From assembly GCF_000507245.1 (NCBI RefSeq), contig NC_023035.1, forward strand, positions 3,515,570 through 3,579,569: a stretch of DNA of 64,000 nt, written 5' to 3'. The position numbers and the translations under genes were made by a program. Shown piece by piece: positions 28,424-37,796 of this stretch (position 1 is the stretch's first letter; each line of letters opens with the position of its first letter). The notes below the pieces were generated by a model. That model saw only the letters and a list, made by a program, of their open reading frames with translations. It ran no database searches and was not told the origin of the DNA. Origin of the DNA: Salinispira pacifica (GTDB lineage Bacteria; Spirochaetota; Spirochaetia; DSM-27196; Salinispiraceae).

Positions 28424-30220
28424 ATGAAAGAAATTTCCGGAAGACAATTATATTATGCCTTTGCTGCAGGCGGACAAGCAGTTATCGCCCAACGGGAAGA
28501 TCTGAATAAAATGAATGTGTATCCGGTTCCCGACGGCGATACCGGTTCGAATCTGTCCTTTACTTTAAAGAACATCATTGAACAGACTCAAATATCACAA
28601 TCGGCCGGTGAGACCATGCAAAGCCTTGCCGAATCGGCCCTCAGCGGTGCCCGGGGAAACTCAGGAATTCTGTTCGCACAATTTGTGAATGGAATGGCGG
28701 AGAACATCGGGGATGCCACACATCTCAGTATCGAAAAGTTTTCCTCGGCCGTTTCCCATGCGGCAAAAACGGCATACGGAGCAATCAGCAACCCCGTTGA
28801 AGGCACCATGCTCACCGTCATGAAAGATTTCGGCGACTCCCTGAAGGAGAAGCATCTCACTGCCAAAGATTTCGTCTCTCTGTTGAAAGTGGGTATGAGG
28901 GTTGTGAAAAAAAGCCTGGCATCCACCAAGGACAAACTTGAGGCGCTGAAAAAAGCCAACGTCATCGATGCAGGAGCCAAGGGATTTGCCGCCTTTCTTG
29001 AAGGGTTCATGGAATTCATTGAGCAGGGCGCCCATGTGGATCATCTCCAGGATGACGCCCGCCCGGAAATCCGGTTCAGTGCGAAAGCCGAGCATCATGA
29101 TGAGATTGATGTGGACGAGGATCTGACCTTCCGCTATTGTACCGAAGGATATGTGGCCGGAGAAAATATCGATCTTGAAAACATCAGAAGCAGACTGGGA
29201 AGTTACGGCGACAGCCTGATTGTTGCGGGCAGCAAAAAAATGGCCCGGGTGCACATCCACACGGATCACCCGGATAAGATTTTCCAGACCCTTCGGGACT
29301 TTGGTGAAATTCGGGAGCAGAAAGCCGACGACATGCACAGGCAGTATCAGATGGTTCATGCAAGAAAATTTGAAATCGCCCTGGTAATCGATTCAACCTG
29401 CGATCTTCCGGATACCGTTCTTGACGAACATCAGATTTATGAAGTTCCGCTGATGGTTAACTTCGGCGACATGCAATTTCTGGACGGACTGACGCTGAAG
29501 ACTCAGAAATTTTACAAGCTTCTTTCCAGCGAAAAAGCCCACCCCACAACAAGTCAGCCGAACATCAAGACCTTCAGCAAACTCTACGATCATCTCACAA
29601 GTCACTATACATCGGTGATATCCATCAGCATGTCATCCGGCCTCAGCGGCACCTATAACAGTGCCAAACAGGCGGCTGATTCAATAGACGGAGCCAAAAT
29701 TTCCGTTGTGGACAGCCGTGAAACCGCATCCGGTCTGGGACTGCTGGCCCTCAATGCGGCCAGGGACATTGGAAAAGGTCTGAGCCATGAGGAAGTTGTA
29801 AGAAACATTCACAGCAATCGTGACCGGACCCACAGTTTTGTCAGCGCCCGCAGTCTGAAATACTTCGTGCGGGGAGGCCGGGTAAGCCCCCTGAAAGGAT
29901 TTATCGGCAAACTGATTAATCTGAAGCCCATAATCGGGGTGGATGATGAAGGTAAGGCGTTTTTCCGCCAGAAGGCGTACAGCTACAGGCAAAGCGACGA
30001 AAAAATTCTCGCCATGATTCAGGAACTCCATGAAACCAAGGGCATACAGAACTTTGCCATTGTTCATGGCCAGGATGAAGAACATGCCAAAGCAATGGCC
30101 GAGGAAATTACCCGGCGTACGGGTGTGTCTCCCGAATACGTGGACGACATCACCCCGGTACTGGGGGCTCATGCCGGTCCCGGTGCCATGGATATTGCGG
30201 TGATTACCCGAAAAAGCTGA
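28424..30220 (+). CDS. DAK2 (FakA-like) / DegV (FakB-like) fusion
   Basis: A 598-residue fusion. Residues about 1-200 are a DhaL/DAK2 kinase domain (KMNVYPVPDGDTGSN, SGARGNSGI). Residues about 205-310 match the FakA middle domain (FRYCTEGYV, VHIHTDHP). From about 312 to the end is a complete DegV/FakB fatty-acid-binding domain (VIDSTCDLP, SISMSSGLSGTY, FVRGGRVSP). In Firmicutes FakA phosphorylates a fatty acid held by a separate FakB; here both appear in one chain, but the separate FakA C-terminal domain is absent. A strong GGAGG precedes the start. The divergent plsY supplies a fitting next step. Confidence 0.9.
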   Translation: MKEISGRQLYYAFAAGGQAVIAQREDLNKMNVYPVPDGDTGSNLSFTLKNIIEQTQISQSAGETMQSLAESALSGARGNSGILFAQFVNGMAENIGDATHLSIEKFSSAVSHAAKTAYGAISNPVEGTMLTVMKDFGDSLKEKHLTAKDFVSLLKVGMRVVKKSLASTKDKLEALKKANVIDAGAKGFAAFLEGFMEFIEQGAHVDHLQDDARPEIRFSAKAEHHDEIDVDEDLTFRYCTEGYVAGENIDLENIRSRLGSYGDSLIVAGSKKMARVHIHTDHPDKIFQTLRDFGEIREQKADDMHRQYQMVHARKFEIALVIDSTCDLPDTVLDEHQIYEVPLMVNFGDMQFLDGLTLKTQKFYKLLSSEKAHPTTSQPNIKTFSKLYDHLTSHYTSVISISMSSGLSGTYNSAKQAADSIDGAKISVVDSRETASGLGLLALNAARDIGKGLSHEEVVRNIHSNRDRTHSFVSARSLKYFVRGGRVSPLKGFIGKLINLKPIIGVDDEGKAFFRQKAYSYRQSDEKILAMIQELHETKGIQNFAIVHGQDEEHAKAMAEEITRRTGVSPEYVDDITPVLGAHAGPGAMDIAVITRKS

Positions 30221-30368
30221 ACCCGCCGGGCTCAGCAATTGATTCGTTGATCCGGTATTCAAGAGAATCGCCCGGATAAACGCAAATGTGAAACGCCGTA
30301 ACCGTCAATTTACCAGGCCCTGCACAACCTGAGCTTTAGATGGAATAATTCTTCCACATGGAGGAATT

Positions 30369-30671
30369 ATGGATAAAAAAGTAGAGAAATGGAAGGCTAT
30401 CACCGATCAATGGCGGGAAAGTGGACAAACCCAAAAGGAGTTCTGCCGAAATCACGAAATCAAGCTTTCAACGCTACATTACTGGATGAAGCGGGTTAAG
30501 AATTCCATGACCAGTGAATCTCCAAATCGGGATCTGGTCCACATTGAACCGAAGGGGCGCATGGCTTCTTCCAATGATATAGTAATAGAGATTGATCGAA
30601 GGTTTCGCATCATGGTGCCGGATAGAATCTCCTCCGAACGTCTGCAAGCAGTTTTGGCGGCATTCCGGTGA
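30369..30671 (+). CDS. tnpA: IS66 accessory protein TnpA
   Basis: A 100-residue protein with an N-terminal helix-turn-helix (QTQKEFCRNHEIKLSTLHYWMKR), typical of the first ORF of IS66 elements. Its stop overlaps the GTG of the next gene (GTGA, 30668-30671), giving translational coupling. Confidence 0.9.
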   Translation: MDKKVEKWKAITDQWRESGQTQKEFCRNHEIKLSTLHYWMKRVKNSMTSESPNRDLVHIEPKGRMASSNDIVIEIDRRFRIMVPDRISSERLQAVLAAFR

Positions 30672-31015
30672 TTCCTGATCTGTCCCAACTGGATATTTAT
30701 GTCCGTCCAGGTGTTACTGATATGCGCAAGCAGGTGAACGGTTTATCGGAAATTGTCGAGCAGAAGATGAACCACTTGGCCATGTCTGGATCCTTGTTTC
30801 TGTTCTGCAATCGGAACCGGAGATTACTCAAATGTATCTGGTGGGACCGCAACGGGTTCTGTCTGTGGCTCAAGCGGTTGGAAAAAGACCGCTTTCCCTG
30901 GCCGGACACCGAGGAACAGGCAAAGCAGATCACCACAGCCCAACTACAGATGATTCTGGACGGCATTGATTTTTGGCACGCCCATAAGGCAATTGAGTAT
31001 GTCGAATGTAACTGA
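30668..31015 (+). CDS. tnpB: IS66 accessory protein TnpB
   Basis: A 115-residue IS66 Orf2 protein (DMRKQVNGLS near the N-terminus, FCNRNRRLLKCIWWDRNGF near residue 50). It is needed for IS66 transposition but its biochemical role is poorly known. GTG start overlapping tnpA. Confidence 0.92.
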   Translation: MIPDLSQLDIYVRPGVTDMRKQVNGLSEIVEQKMNHLAMSGSLFLFCNRNRRLLKCIWWDRNGFCLWLKRLEKDRFPWPDTEEQAKQITTAQLQMILDGIDFWHAHKAIEYVECN

Positions 31016-31058
31016 AATGACTTCCCTCAACTGCTGAGTCCATGCTAGAATTTAGATC

Positions 31059-32639
31059 ATGTTGAGCGCAGCGGAGATTGAACAGTTACCAGACGCAGTC
31101 AAGACCCATATAACCGCACTGGACTCCCGACTTGCTGAGCGCGAACTAGAAATCGAAGACCTTCAGGAACAACTTAAACTGGCCCGGTTTCGAAAGTTCG
31201 CCCGCACCAGCGAGTCCGCTTCTGACCTACTGCAGACGATGCTGTTTGAAGAGTCGCAGGTCGCCTCGACACCGGCAGATGATACGGATGCCACAGACAC
31301 AGTTACAACAGTCACGTCTCATACCCGAAAGAAACGGGGGCGAAAACCATTATCCGATGACCTACCGAGGGTCGATGTCATCCACGACATCCCGGAAGAC
31401 GAGAAGCACTGTGGATGCGGTCATGAGCTCTCCAAAATCGACGAAGAAGTCAGTGAAAAACTGAAAACCATCCCCGAACAGTTTTTCGTCGAACGGCATA
31501 TACGGCCCAAATATGCCTGCCGTAAATGTGAAGGTTCCGGGGACGAAGACAAACCGGTGTTCCGTATTGCTCCGGTTCCTCCGTCCATCATCCCTAAGAG
31601 TATTGTCACCCCGGAGCTTCTGGCATTCATTATTCAGAACAAGTTTGTCGATCATCTACCCTTTTACCGGCAGGAAAAGCGCTTTGAACGGGTTGGAGCG
31701 AGAATCAGCCGGCAGGATATGTCAAATTGGCAACAGAAAGCGTACGAGCTACTGAAACCCTTTAAAACCCTCATGAAAGCGCAGATTCTGTCCGGATCGG
31801 TCGTTCAGATGGATGAAACCACCGTCCAGGTCATGAATGAAGAGGAAAAATCCAATACCAGTAAATCGTATATGTGGCTCGCAAGAGGAGGCCCGCCTGA
31901 TAAAAAGGTGGTGGATTATGAATATCACCGAAGCCGCGGGTCAGACTATGCAAAAAATTACCTCAAAGAATTCTCAGGCTACTTACAAACCGACGGGTAT
32001 GTTGGATACGAAACAGCTCTCAAGAACCGGAACGATATCGTACATGTTGGCTGTATGGCTCATATTCGCCGGAAATTCTTCGAAGCAGGCAAGTCATCAA
32101 AGAAAGCCGGAAGCGCTCATGAGGCGGTTTCGAAAATCGCCAAGTTTTACCGTATAGAGAAAGAACTGCGTAGCCTTGATCTGTTAGATGAAGAATTTAT
32201 CTCTGAACGCAAGGCACGAATTGCACCGGTAGCCAAAGATTTCAAAGCATGGCTCGACAAGAAAGCCCTGAGCATTCGCCCCACCAGTGCCACTGGTCAG
32301 GCAGTAAGTTATGCGCTCTCGCAGTGGGACAAGATCATGAAATATCTCGAACATCCTCAGCTCACCCCGGACAACAACAGTTCGGAAAATGCTATTCGTC
32401 CTTTTGTGCTTGGACGCAAGAACTGGCTATTCAGCGGGAGCCCACAGGGGGCAGAATCCTCCTGTTTCATGTTCTCGCTCATCGAGACTGCCAGACAGAA
32501 TGGTTTGAACCCCTACGGCTATCTGGTTCATGTATTCACCCGTGCACCAGAGATTGCCCTTTCTGGAAAATGGGAAGAATTACTGCCCTGGAACATTAAG
32601 GACGAACTCTTGGAAATGAAGTCGATTTTACAGGCTTAA
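31059..32639 (+). CDS. tnpC: IS66 transposase TnpC
   Basis: A 526-residue DDE transposase. In order: a leucine-zipper-like helix (about 20-50), a zinc-finger-like region (CGCGHEL and a CRKCEG motif), then the catalytic domain with QMDETTVQ (first Asp), DGYVGYE (second Asp) and SSENAIRPF (Glu), and the IS66 C-terminal region. Full length, no frameshift. Confidence 0.95.
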   Translation: MLSAAEIEQLPDAVKTHITALDSRLAERELEIEDLQEQLKLARFRKFARTSESASDLLQTMLFEESQVASTPADDTDATDTVTTVTSHTRKKRGRKPLSDDLPRVDVIHDIPEDEKHCGCGHELSKIDEEVSEKLKTIPEQFFVERHIRPKYACRKCEGSGDEDKPVFRIAPVPPSIIPKSIVTPELLAFIIQNKFVDHLPFYRQEKRFERVGARISRQDMSNWQQKAYELLKPFKTLMKAQILSGSVVQMDETTVQVMNEEEKSNTSKSYMWLARGGPPDKKVVDYEYHRSRGSDYAKNYLKEFSGYLQTDGYVGYETALKNRNDIVHVGCMAHIRRKFFEAGKSSKKAGSAHEAVSKIAKFYRIEKELRSLDLLDEEFISERKARIAPVAKDFKAWLDKKALSIRPTSATGQAVSYALSQWDKIMKYLEHPQLTPDNNSSENAIRPFVLGRKNWLFSGSPQGAESSCFMFSLIETARQNGLNPYGYLVHVFTRAPEIALSGKWEELLPWNIKDELLEMKSILQA

Positions 32640-32667
32640 ATTTACGCTTACGAAACGCCATCATATG

Positions 32668-32708
32668 AAAAAAGGCAGGAATCCAGGGAATGGATCCTGC
32701 CTTTTTTT
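32668..32708. terminator. Bidirectional terminator
   Basis: AAAAAAGGCAGGA-ATCC pairs with GGAT-CCTGCCTTTTTTT around a seven-base loop. A-tract and T-tract lie on both sides, so it serves the plus-strand genes and the convergent TPR gene. It was presumably the terminator of the DAK2-DegV gene before IS66 inserted. Confidence 0.85.
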
Positions 32709-32725
32709 AACCTGTGGATTTCAGA

Positions 32726-34162
32726 TTACTCCGACCCCATCCGCTTGCTGATGCTTCTGAGCTTATCCCGGATGCCCCGCATCCTTTCCCGCAGACGCTC
32801 AGCTTCCTCAGGAGAAACTGCCTCGGATAAATCCTTCGCAAATGCCAGGCTTTCCATCAGCCTGCCCATGGGATTGCCATTGGAAGAGGGAGGGGAAGGT
32901 TTTCCTGCGCCGCCGGATGGGGATGCACTTTTCCCAGGAAATTTTTGATTCCCCTGTGCAGCAGCGGGCCTGGATGACGGGGGGCTGTTCTCCTGAGAGC
33001 TCTTTCTCAACCGATCCTTCAGACGCCCGACCCGTTCATTCAGATGGTCTACTTTGGCCCGTTCTGCCTGTTCGGGAGGAAGCTGATTGACCAGACCCAA
33101 AAGATAATCCAGCATCTTAGCCTGAGCCTCAGGATCGGCAGATCGCCGAGGAGCTTCAGAAGGAGAATTCTCACCGGATTTTTGCGGTTCTGGGTGAATA
33201 ATATCATTTTCATCATCCGGGCCATTCTCCACGGCTTCAGGGAAAGGTTCTTCCCCTCCTGCCTCTATATCTTCCAGCTCTTCAGGAAGACCGTAGTCGA
33301 TGACGGTATCCTCTTCTTCACCGGGAATTTCCTCATCATCCGACTCCTCACTGAGATCCGGAATGTCCTGAATATCCTCTTCACCGGGGATCCCTCCGTC
33401 TGCCCATGGATTGAGAGGGGGACCAAGATCCTCGTCTTCATCCAGATCTCCCAGCTCCTCGGCTTCCAGCGGCTCTTCGGACAGCAGATCCGGGTCCAAT
33501 TCATCCACTTCATCTTCATCTGAATCGCCTTCACCATCGTCGAAAACATCATCCTCCAGGCTTACCTGTTCATCTTCCGGAAGAAGCTGATCCTCGGGAA
33601 TCTCAGGATGGCTGCCTCCATCGTCTGAATAGTCATCTTCTGACAAGGATTCTTCGTCTGCTTCATCATCCTGGGTTTCATTCTGGTCTTCATCCGCACC
33701 GGCCCGGACTTCTTCTCCGGTTTCATCCGGTTCAGCGCTTTCAGCTTCTTCAAATCCTGCATCGTCCAGGGAATCCTCCGGAAACAAATCATCATCCTGG
33801 TATTCGGGAACTGCCTCTTCACCGGAATCCGGTTCCCCGGACTCATCATGAGGTTCAGGCCGGCTTTGGGGCTGCTCGCGTTGAGGCATGGGCTGCTTCA
33901 CCGGAGGCATGTGGGGCGTGGGCTGAGGCGCTGCCTGTTGATTCGGAGGCTGAGGCTGTGGCGGCTGTTGAGGCGGCGGAGCCTGGGGTTGGGGCGCTTG
34001 TTGAGGCTGCTGTGGCGCCTGGGGCGGCGGAGCCTGAGGCTGAGGAGCTTGTTGAGGCTGAGGCGGCACAGGAGGCTGCTGAGACATAGCCTGGGGCTGA
34101 GGTGCCTGCTGAGGCTGCTGGGGCGCCTGGGGAGGCGGAGCCTGAGGCTGGGGAGCCGGCAT
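32726..34162 (-). CDS. Acidic C-terminal part of the TPR protein (frame-shifted from it)
   Basis: A 478-residue reading frame that begins inside a Pro/Gln/Ala repeat (PQAPPPQAPQQPQQ units), runs into about 190 residues dominated by Glu and Asp, and ends in a basic helical tail. It lacks a ribosome site at its first ATG, and its Pro/Gln repeats continue those at the end of the upstream TPR frame. It is therefore best read as the displaced C-terminus of that protein, thrown out of frame by one base at 34203-34206. Confidence 0.6.
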   Translation of the reverse strand: MPAPQPQAPPPQAPQQPQQAPQPQAMSQQPPVPPQPQQAPQPQAPPPQAPQQPQQAPQPQAPPPQQPPQPQPPNQQAAPQPTPHMPPVKQPMPQREQPQSRPEPHDESGEPDSGEEAVPEYQDDDLFPEDSLDDAGFEEAESAEPDETGEEVRAGADEDQNETQDDEADEESLSEDDYSDDGGSHPEIPEDQLLPEDEQVSLEDDVFDDGEGDSDEDEVDELDPDLLSEEPLEAEELGDLDEDEDLGPPLNPWADGGIPGEEDIQDIPDLSEESDDEEIPGEEEDTVIDYGLPEELEDIEAGGEEPFPEAVENGPDDENDIIHPEPQKSGENSPSEAPRRSADPEAQAKMLDYLLGLVNQLPPEQAERAKVDHLNERVGRLKDRLRKSSQENSPPSSRPAAAQGNQKFPGKSASPSGGAGKPSPPSSNGNPMGRLMESLAFAKDLSEAVSPEEAERLRERMRGIRDKLRSISKRMGSE

Positions 34163-36150
34163 GGGCGGCGGCTGTTGATATTGGGGCTGGGGCGGAGCCG
34201 GCGGGGCGGAGCCTGAGGTGGCTGTTGGGGCGCAGGCTGGGGTTGCTGCTGAGGAGCAGGCTGGGCTGGTGCGGGAGCCGGAGCATCAGGCTGCGGCTGT
34301 GCCGGAGCAGAGGGCGACGGAGCAGGACTGGATGGACGCTCCATGGGAGCAAAGGCTTCGGGAGCATCTCCGGCAAGATTCATCAGGCTGGGTGCAAGCT
34401 CATCCAGCTCTTCCTCAACCTCCTCGGCCTCTTCTTCCCAGTCTTCGTCATCCTCGGAGTCTTCTTCCTCCAGAAAAAAGCTCTCATCACCAAAGTCCAG
34501 GATGGGCACCAGATCTTCCTCATACCCGTCGGTGATTTCCATGTCGTACTGTTCTTCCTGAGCTTCTTCCCCGGATTCACTGCCGATGGCACCCAGACGC
34601 TCAAGATTTTTTGCCCAGGCTTCACCCAGCTCATCACCGAAGGCTCCTGCGGCCTGTTCATACAACGACAGACTCTCGTTGAGAGCGCTCAAATCCTCGG
34701 AATTGGCCCGGCTGCCCTGGAGATTTATCAGATCAACCGCAGCTTCAATTGCCTCGGTTTTATGTCCCAGCTTCTGATAGGCCTTGGCCAGTTGAGCCAG
34801 TACTGCCCCGTCCTCCGGGTAATCTTTCTTGATTTCGTGCAGAGTCTGGAGGGCCGTATCCGCATCACCGTGCTTCAGGGCATATTCTGCGAGAAGCATT
34901 CGGGAGGAATAGTCCGAAGGATAAAGGTCGATATAATCCCTCAGCAGATTCATTGCTTCGCTGTGTTTGTCCTGCCGCTCCTTAATCTCCGCCAGATCTA
35001 TCATGTAATCCTGGGCGGAGGGGTCTTTTTCCAGGAGGGTATTGAACATTTTCCGGCTGGAATCCGGCTGCCCCATGAGTTCATAGAGCAGACCCATCTG
35101 TCGGTAATAATCAGGCTCCTCCGGATCCTTTTTCAACAGTTTGGTGAACTGTTCTTCGGCATCCCGGTATTTCCCCGCCTTCATTAAGTTGAGCGCATAC
35201 TGGTAGACAAGTTCCGGCGAATCGGGATTTGCAGAAACCAGTTTTTCCAGCTCGCCAAGTCCGGAATCACCAGGATCTGCCTTGCCGATTATGTGACTGA
35301 GATTCACAGCCGCCCGGGAGTAGGCGGGATTCTTTTCCAGAGCCTTCCGGTACAGATCCTGCGCCTGATCCTGCCATCCCTGGGCCATATAGGTTGTTGC
35401 CAGATTGTTTTGAGCCGTAAAGTTATTGGGATCCAGCCGGAGTATTTCCTTGAAGGATTCGCCGGACTCATCCAGACGGTGCTGCTTCTGCAGGGAAATA
35501 CCCAGATTATTCAGGGCATCGGTCCATCCGGGCCTGCTTGTGAGGGCTGCACGGAAGCATTGCTCAGCTTCATCATGGCGCTCAAGGGCCTGAAGGGATA
35601 TCCCCTTATTGTACTGGATGGTGGGATGATTGCTGTCCTTTTCCAGGGCGCGATCGTATACGGATATGGCCTGTTGGTAATCACCGGCCTTTTCGTATAG
35701 AGTTCCCAGGTTATTGTATGCCAGAATAAAGTCAGGACTTTGGCGGATGGCGTTTTCGTAGGCATCCACCGCATCTACGGTTTTCCCCTGCTCTTTGTGG
35801 ATATTCCCCAGGTTATAATAGATATCGCCCCGTTCAGGACTGAGCTCCAGAGCCCGGGTCAGCGCATGTTCGGCCTCATCATACCTTCCCTGGATACGGT
35901 AGATAACCCCGAGGTTATTATAGCCTTCAGGAAGATCCTCCCGAATATCCAGGGCTTCATTGAAGTAATGTTCTGCTTCCTCGTAGCGCTTCTGACTTCC
36001 GTATATTGTTCCCAGCAATATCCGCGGCGCGGCGGATTTAGGCGCTGATTTAACAACTTCAAGGATGAGTTTCTCTGCTGTATCATAATCCTGAAGGGTA
36101 AAAGCATGCTTCGCCCTGCCCATCATTTCTTCAAGTACGGCTCGTTTCAT
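33898..36150 (-). CDS. TPR-repeat protein, frame-shifted in its Pro/Gln-rich segment
   Basis: As read, 750 residues. Residues 1 to about 470 are some thirteen tetratricopeptide repeats (e.g. PEGYNNLGVIYRIQGRYDEAE). An acidic stretch (about 545-585) and a Pro/Gln/Ala-rich segment follow. From about residue 650 the composition changes abruptly to Arg/Leu/Ser, the reading of a wrong frame. Inserting one C in the minus-strand CCCC at 34203-34206 restores Pro/Gln repeats and fuses this gene to the acidic frame ending at 32726, giving about 1141 residues. The start codon overlaps the stop of the LamG/FN3 gene (ATGA), so they are one operon. Either a real mutation, a phase-variable tract or a sequencing error. 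Confidence 0.8.
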   Translation of the reverse strand: MKRAVLEEMMGRAKHAFTLQDYDTAEKLILEVVKSAPKSAAPRILLGTIYGSQKRYEEAEHYFNEALDIREDLPEGYNNLGVIYRIQGRYDEAEHALTRALELSPERGDIYYNLGNIHKEQGKTVDAVDAYENAIRQSPDFILAYNNLGTLYEKAGDYQQAISVYDRALEKDSNHPTIQYNKGISLQALERHDEAEQCFRAALTSRPGWTDALNNLGISLQKQHRLDESGESFKEILRLDPNNFTAQNNLATTYMAQGWQDQAQDLYRKALEKNPAYSRAAVNLSHIIGKADPGDSGLGELEKLVSANPDSPELVYQYALNLMKAGKYRDAEEQFTKLLKKDPEEPDYYRQMGLLYELMGQPDSSRKMFNTLLEKDPSAQDYMIDLAEIKERQDKHSEAMNLLRDYIDLYPSDYSSRMLLAEYALKHGDADTALQTLHEIKKDYPEDGAVLAQLAKAYQKLGHKTEAIEAAVDLINLQGSRANSEDLSALNESLSLYEQAAGAFGDELGEAWAKNLERLGAIGSESGEEAQEEQYDMEITDGYEEDLVPILDFGDESFFLEEEDSEDDEDWEEEAEEVEEELDELAPSLMNLAGDAPEAFAPMERPSSPAPSPSAPAQPQPDAPAPAPAQPAPQQQPQPAPQQPPQAPPRRLRPSPNINSRRPCRLPSLRLRLPRRPSSLSRHLSPRLCLSSLLCRLSLNKLLSLRLRRPRRHSSLNKRPNPRLRRLNSRHSLSLRINRQRLSPRPTCLR

Positions 36151-37754
36151 CTGAAATCACGCGAGGGTCTCGCGAACACCTCCTGGCTGAGATTGCGCTC
36201 ACGGTACAACCCTATTTCGGGGCTGTTGTACCGGTTATAGCTGGCGATTCGAAAGTAATACATTTTCCCGTTCAATAGACCGTCAACCTGAACCTCGGTG
36301 ACATTCCCCAAGTCCACAGGACTCGGGCCAAGAGAGCTGTCTTCACCGAAATATGAACCCGGACTATCTCCGTAGTATAACAGATAACCCCGGACATTTC
36401 CGCTCACAACATCATTCCAGGCTAATTCCACATGTGAATCGCCGGAAAATGTCCTGAGATTCACCGGTGCGGGAGGTGCGGGATCTTGTTCATATTGCAG
36501 AGAGATGTTCTGGACAAGAGGAATGTTATCAGCTGAACCATCCGGCAGAAAATCCAGACGGAGATACACATGTCTTCCGAAGCTGTCGTCTAGCACCGAG
36601 GAAGGATTATCCCCCGGGCGAAGCAAAGACCATTGTGAAGGATCTGCCGCCTCGGAGCCCAGTACGGGATTGGCAGCATCCCGCTGCAGAATTGAATATC
36701 TGATCTCCGTATTTCCCGGTGTGCGGTACATGGGTTGAAAGGATGTGAGACGCACCGCATCATACCCAAGATCGATGGGACCGATTACCGCATAGCCCGG
36801 TTCATTCCTGGCCACCTCCAGTGATGGTCGCTCCACCCAGTTACGGCTGATGCGGAAGTCATCCAGAAATCCGTGGTAATTCCCCCCGATCTCGACGGCG
36901 CCGGTGGAATCCTTTCCCACATAGGGAAGCAGCGGACTGCCCATGGCACCATCCCGGGAGCTGAGATGCATCACCGCTTCACTCACTCCGTTCACAAGGT
37001 ATTCAAGAACTCCTGTTCCGCTGTCGTATCGGAGCATGTGGTGTGACCAGCTTCGGGGCACTATTTCCGACCTGCTCATGAGGCGGGCAGAATGATGTCT
37101 CAGTACGGCGTCGAACTCCTCATCTTCGCTGAGATTAATAAAAAAGTTTTCCAGATCCCACAACATTTTGCCGTCCCGGCTTCGGATTGATAATTCCTGC
37201 CGTACAGGCCTTCCGCTGATCCAGCTGGTACCAGTCCAGGCAAACAGTTCCTGCCCATTCTGGAAGTGGGCGGGGTACATCCAGAATTCCATGCTGAAAT
37301 CAGTCCACACCTGTTCGGGCCCGAACAGCCCGTTTTCGCTTCCCCGGAGCTTCAGGCCTGCGCCGGGGATAAACATTGCAGAACCGCTTCCCCGGTATTT
37401 ACGGTCACTGCGGATGCTCACAGCGGAAGATTCAACAGAATAGCCCTGGTTCGCTTCCATCAGTTCATACGCCGGTTCACGATTAAAGTTCAGCAGCAGT
37501 TCTGTGCGTGAATCGGGTACATATTCCTGATCCCCCAGCGCCAGAGCTTCATTCTCAAAAAGGCCGGGACGGATTTGAACCCCCGACTGAAACTCCTCAT
37601 TGAGATACTCGATGGGGTTTATTTCGATGCTGTACTCCCTGGCGGTCAGCGGCGTGCTTACCATGGTGAGCACCAATGCCGTCGGAATAACAGTCCGGAG
37701 GAAAATCCCGCGGAAACGGGTCATTATTGTAAGATCGCTTTTTTTTCTGCTCAT
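36147..37754 (-). CDS. Exported LamG-like / fibronectin type III protein
   Basis: A 535-residue secreted or surface protein. A signal peptide ends near residue 38 (STPLTA-R). Residues about 95-310 are a concanavalin/LamG-like jelly roll (FSMEFWMYPAHF, LDDFRISRNW), 320-430 another beta-rich region, and 435-530 a fibronectin type III domain (PPAPVNLRTFSGDSHVELAW). It overlaps the TPR gene by four bases. Adhesion or glycan binding is inferred from domains. Confidence 0.8.
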   Translation of the reverse strand: MSRKKSDLTIMTRFRGIFLRTVIPTALVLTMVSTPLTAREYSIEINPIEYLNEEFQSGVQIRPGLFENEALALGDQEYVPDSRTELLLNFNREPAYELMEANQGYSVESSAVSIRSDRKYRGSGSAMFIPGAGLKLRGSENGLFGPEQVWTDFSMEFWMYPAHFQNGQELFAWTGTSWISGRPVRQELSIRSRDGKMLWDLENFFINLSEDEEFDAVLRHHSARLMSRSEIVPRSWSHHMLRYDSGTGVLEYLVNGVSEAVMHLSSRDGAMGSPLLPYVGKDSTGAVEIGGNYHGFLDDFRISRNWVERPSLEVARNEPGYAVIGPIDLGYDAVRLTSFQPMYRTPGNTEIRYSILQRDAANPVLGSEAADPSQWSLLRPGDNPSSVLDDSFGRHVYLRLDFLPDGSADNIPLVQNISLQYEQDPAPPAPVNLRTFSGDSHVELAWNDVVSGNVRGYLLYYGDSPGSYFGEDSSLGPSPVDLGNVTEVQVDGLLNGKMYYFRIASYNRYNSPEIGLYRERNLSQEVFARPSRDFR

Positions 37755-37796
37755 AGTTCTGTACTTTAGTATCGGCAGAAGGAGAAGTCAGATAAA

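Larger units (their letters stand above)
30298..32651 (+). mobile_element. Intact IS66-family insertion sequence with target duplication
   Basis: A 2354-bp element. The left end starts GTAACCGTCAATTTA and the right end, read inverted, starts GTAAGCGTAAATTTA (13 of 15 identical). The element is flanked by the 8-bp direct duplication GAAACGCC at 30290-30297 and 32652-32659, the length expected for IS66. It encodes the canonical three genes in one direction. The matching duplication and open genes suggest a recent insertion. It separates the DAK2-DegV gene from its terminator at 32668. Confidence 0.95.

Noticed and set aside
33848-34535. Long plus-strand open frames rich in Arg, Leu and Gly opposite the TPR gene
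   Set aside because: They are antisense readings of the Pro/Gln repeats; the minus-strand genes explain the DNA.
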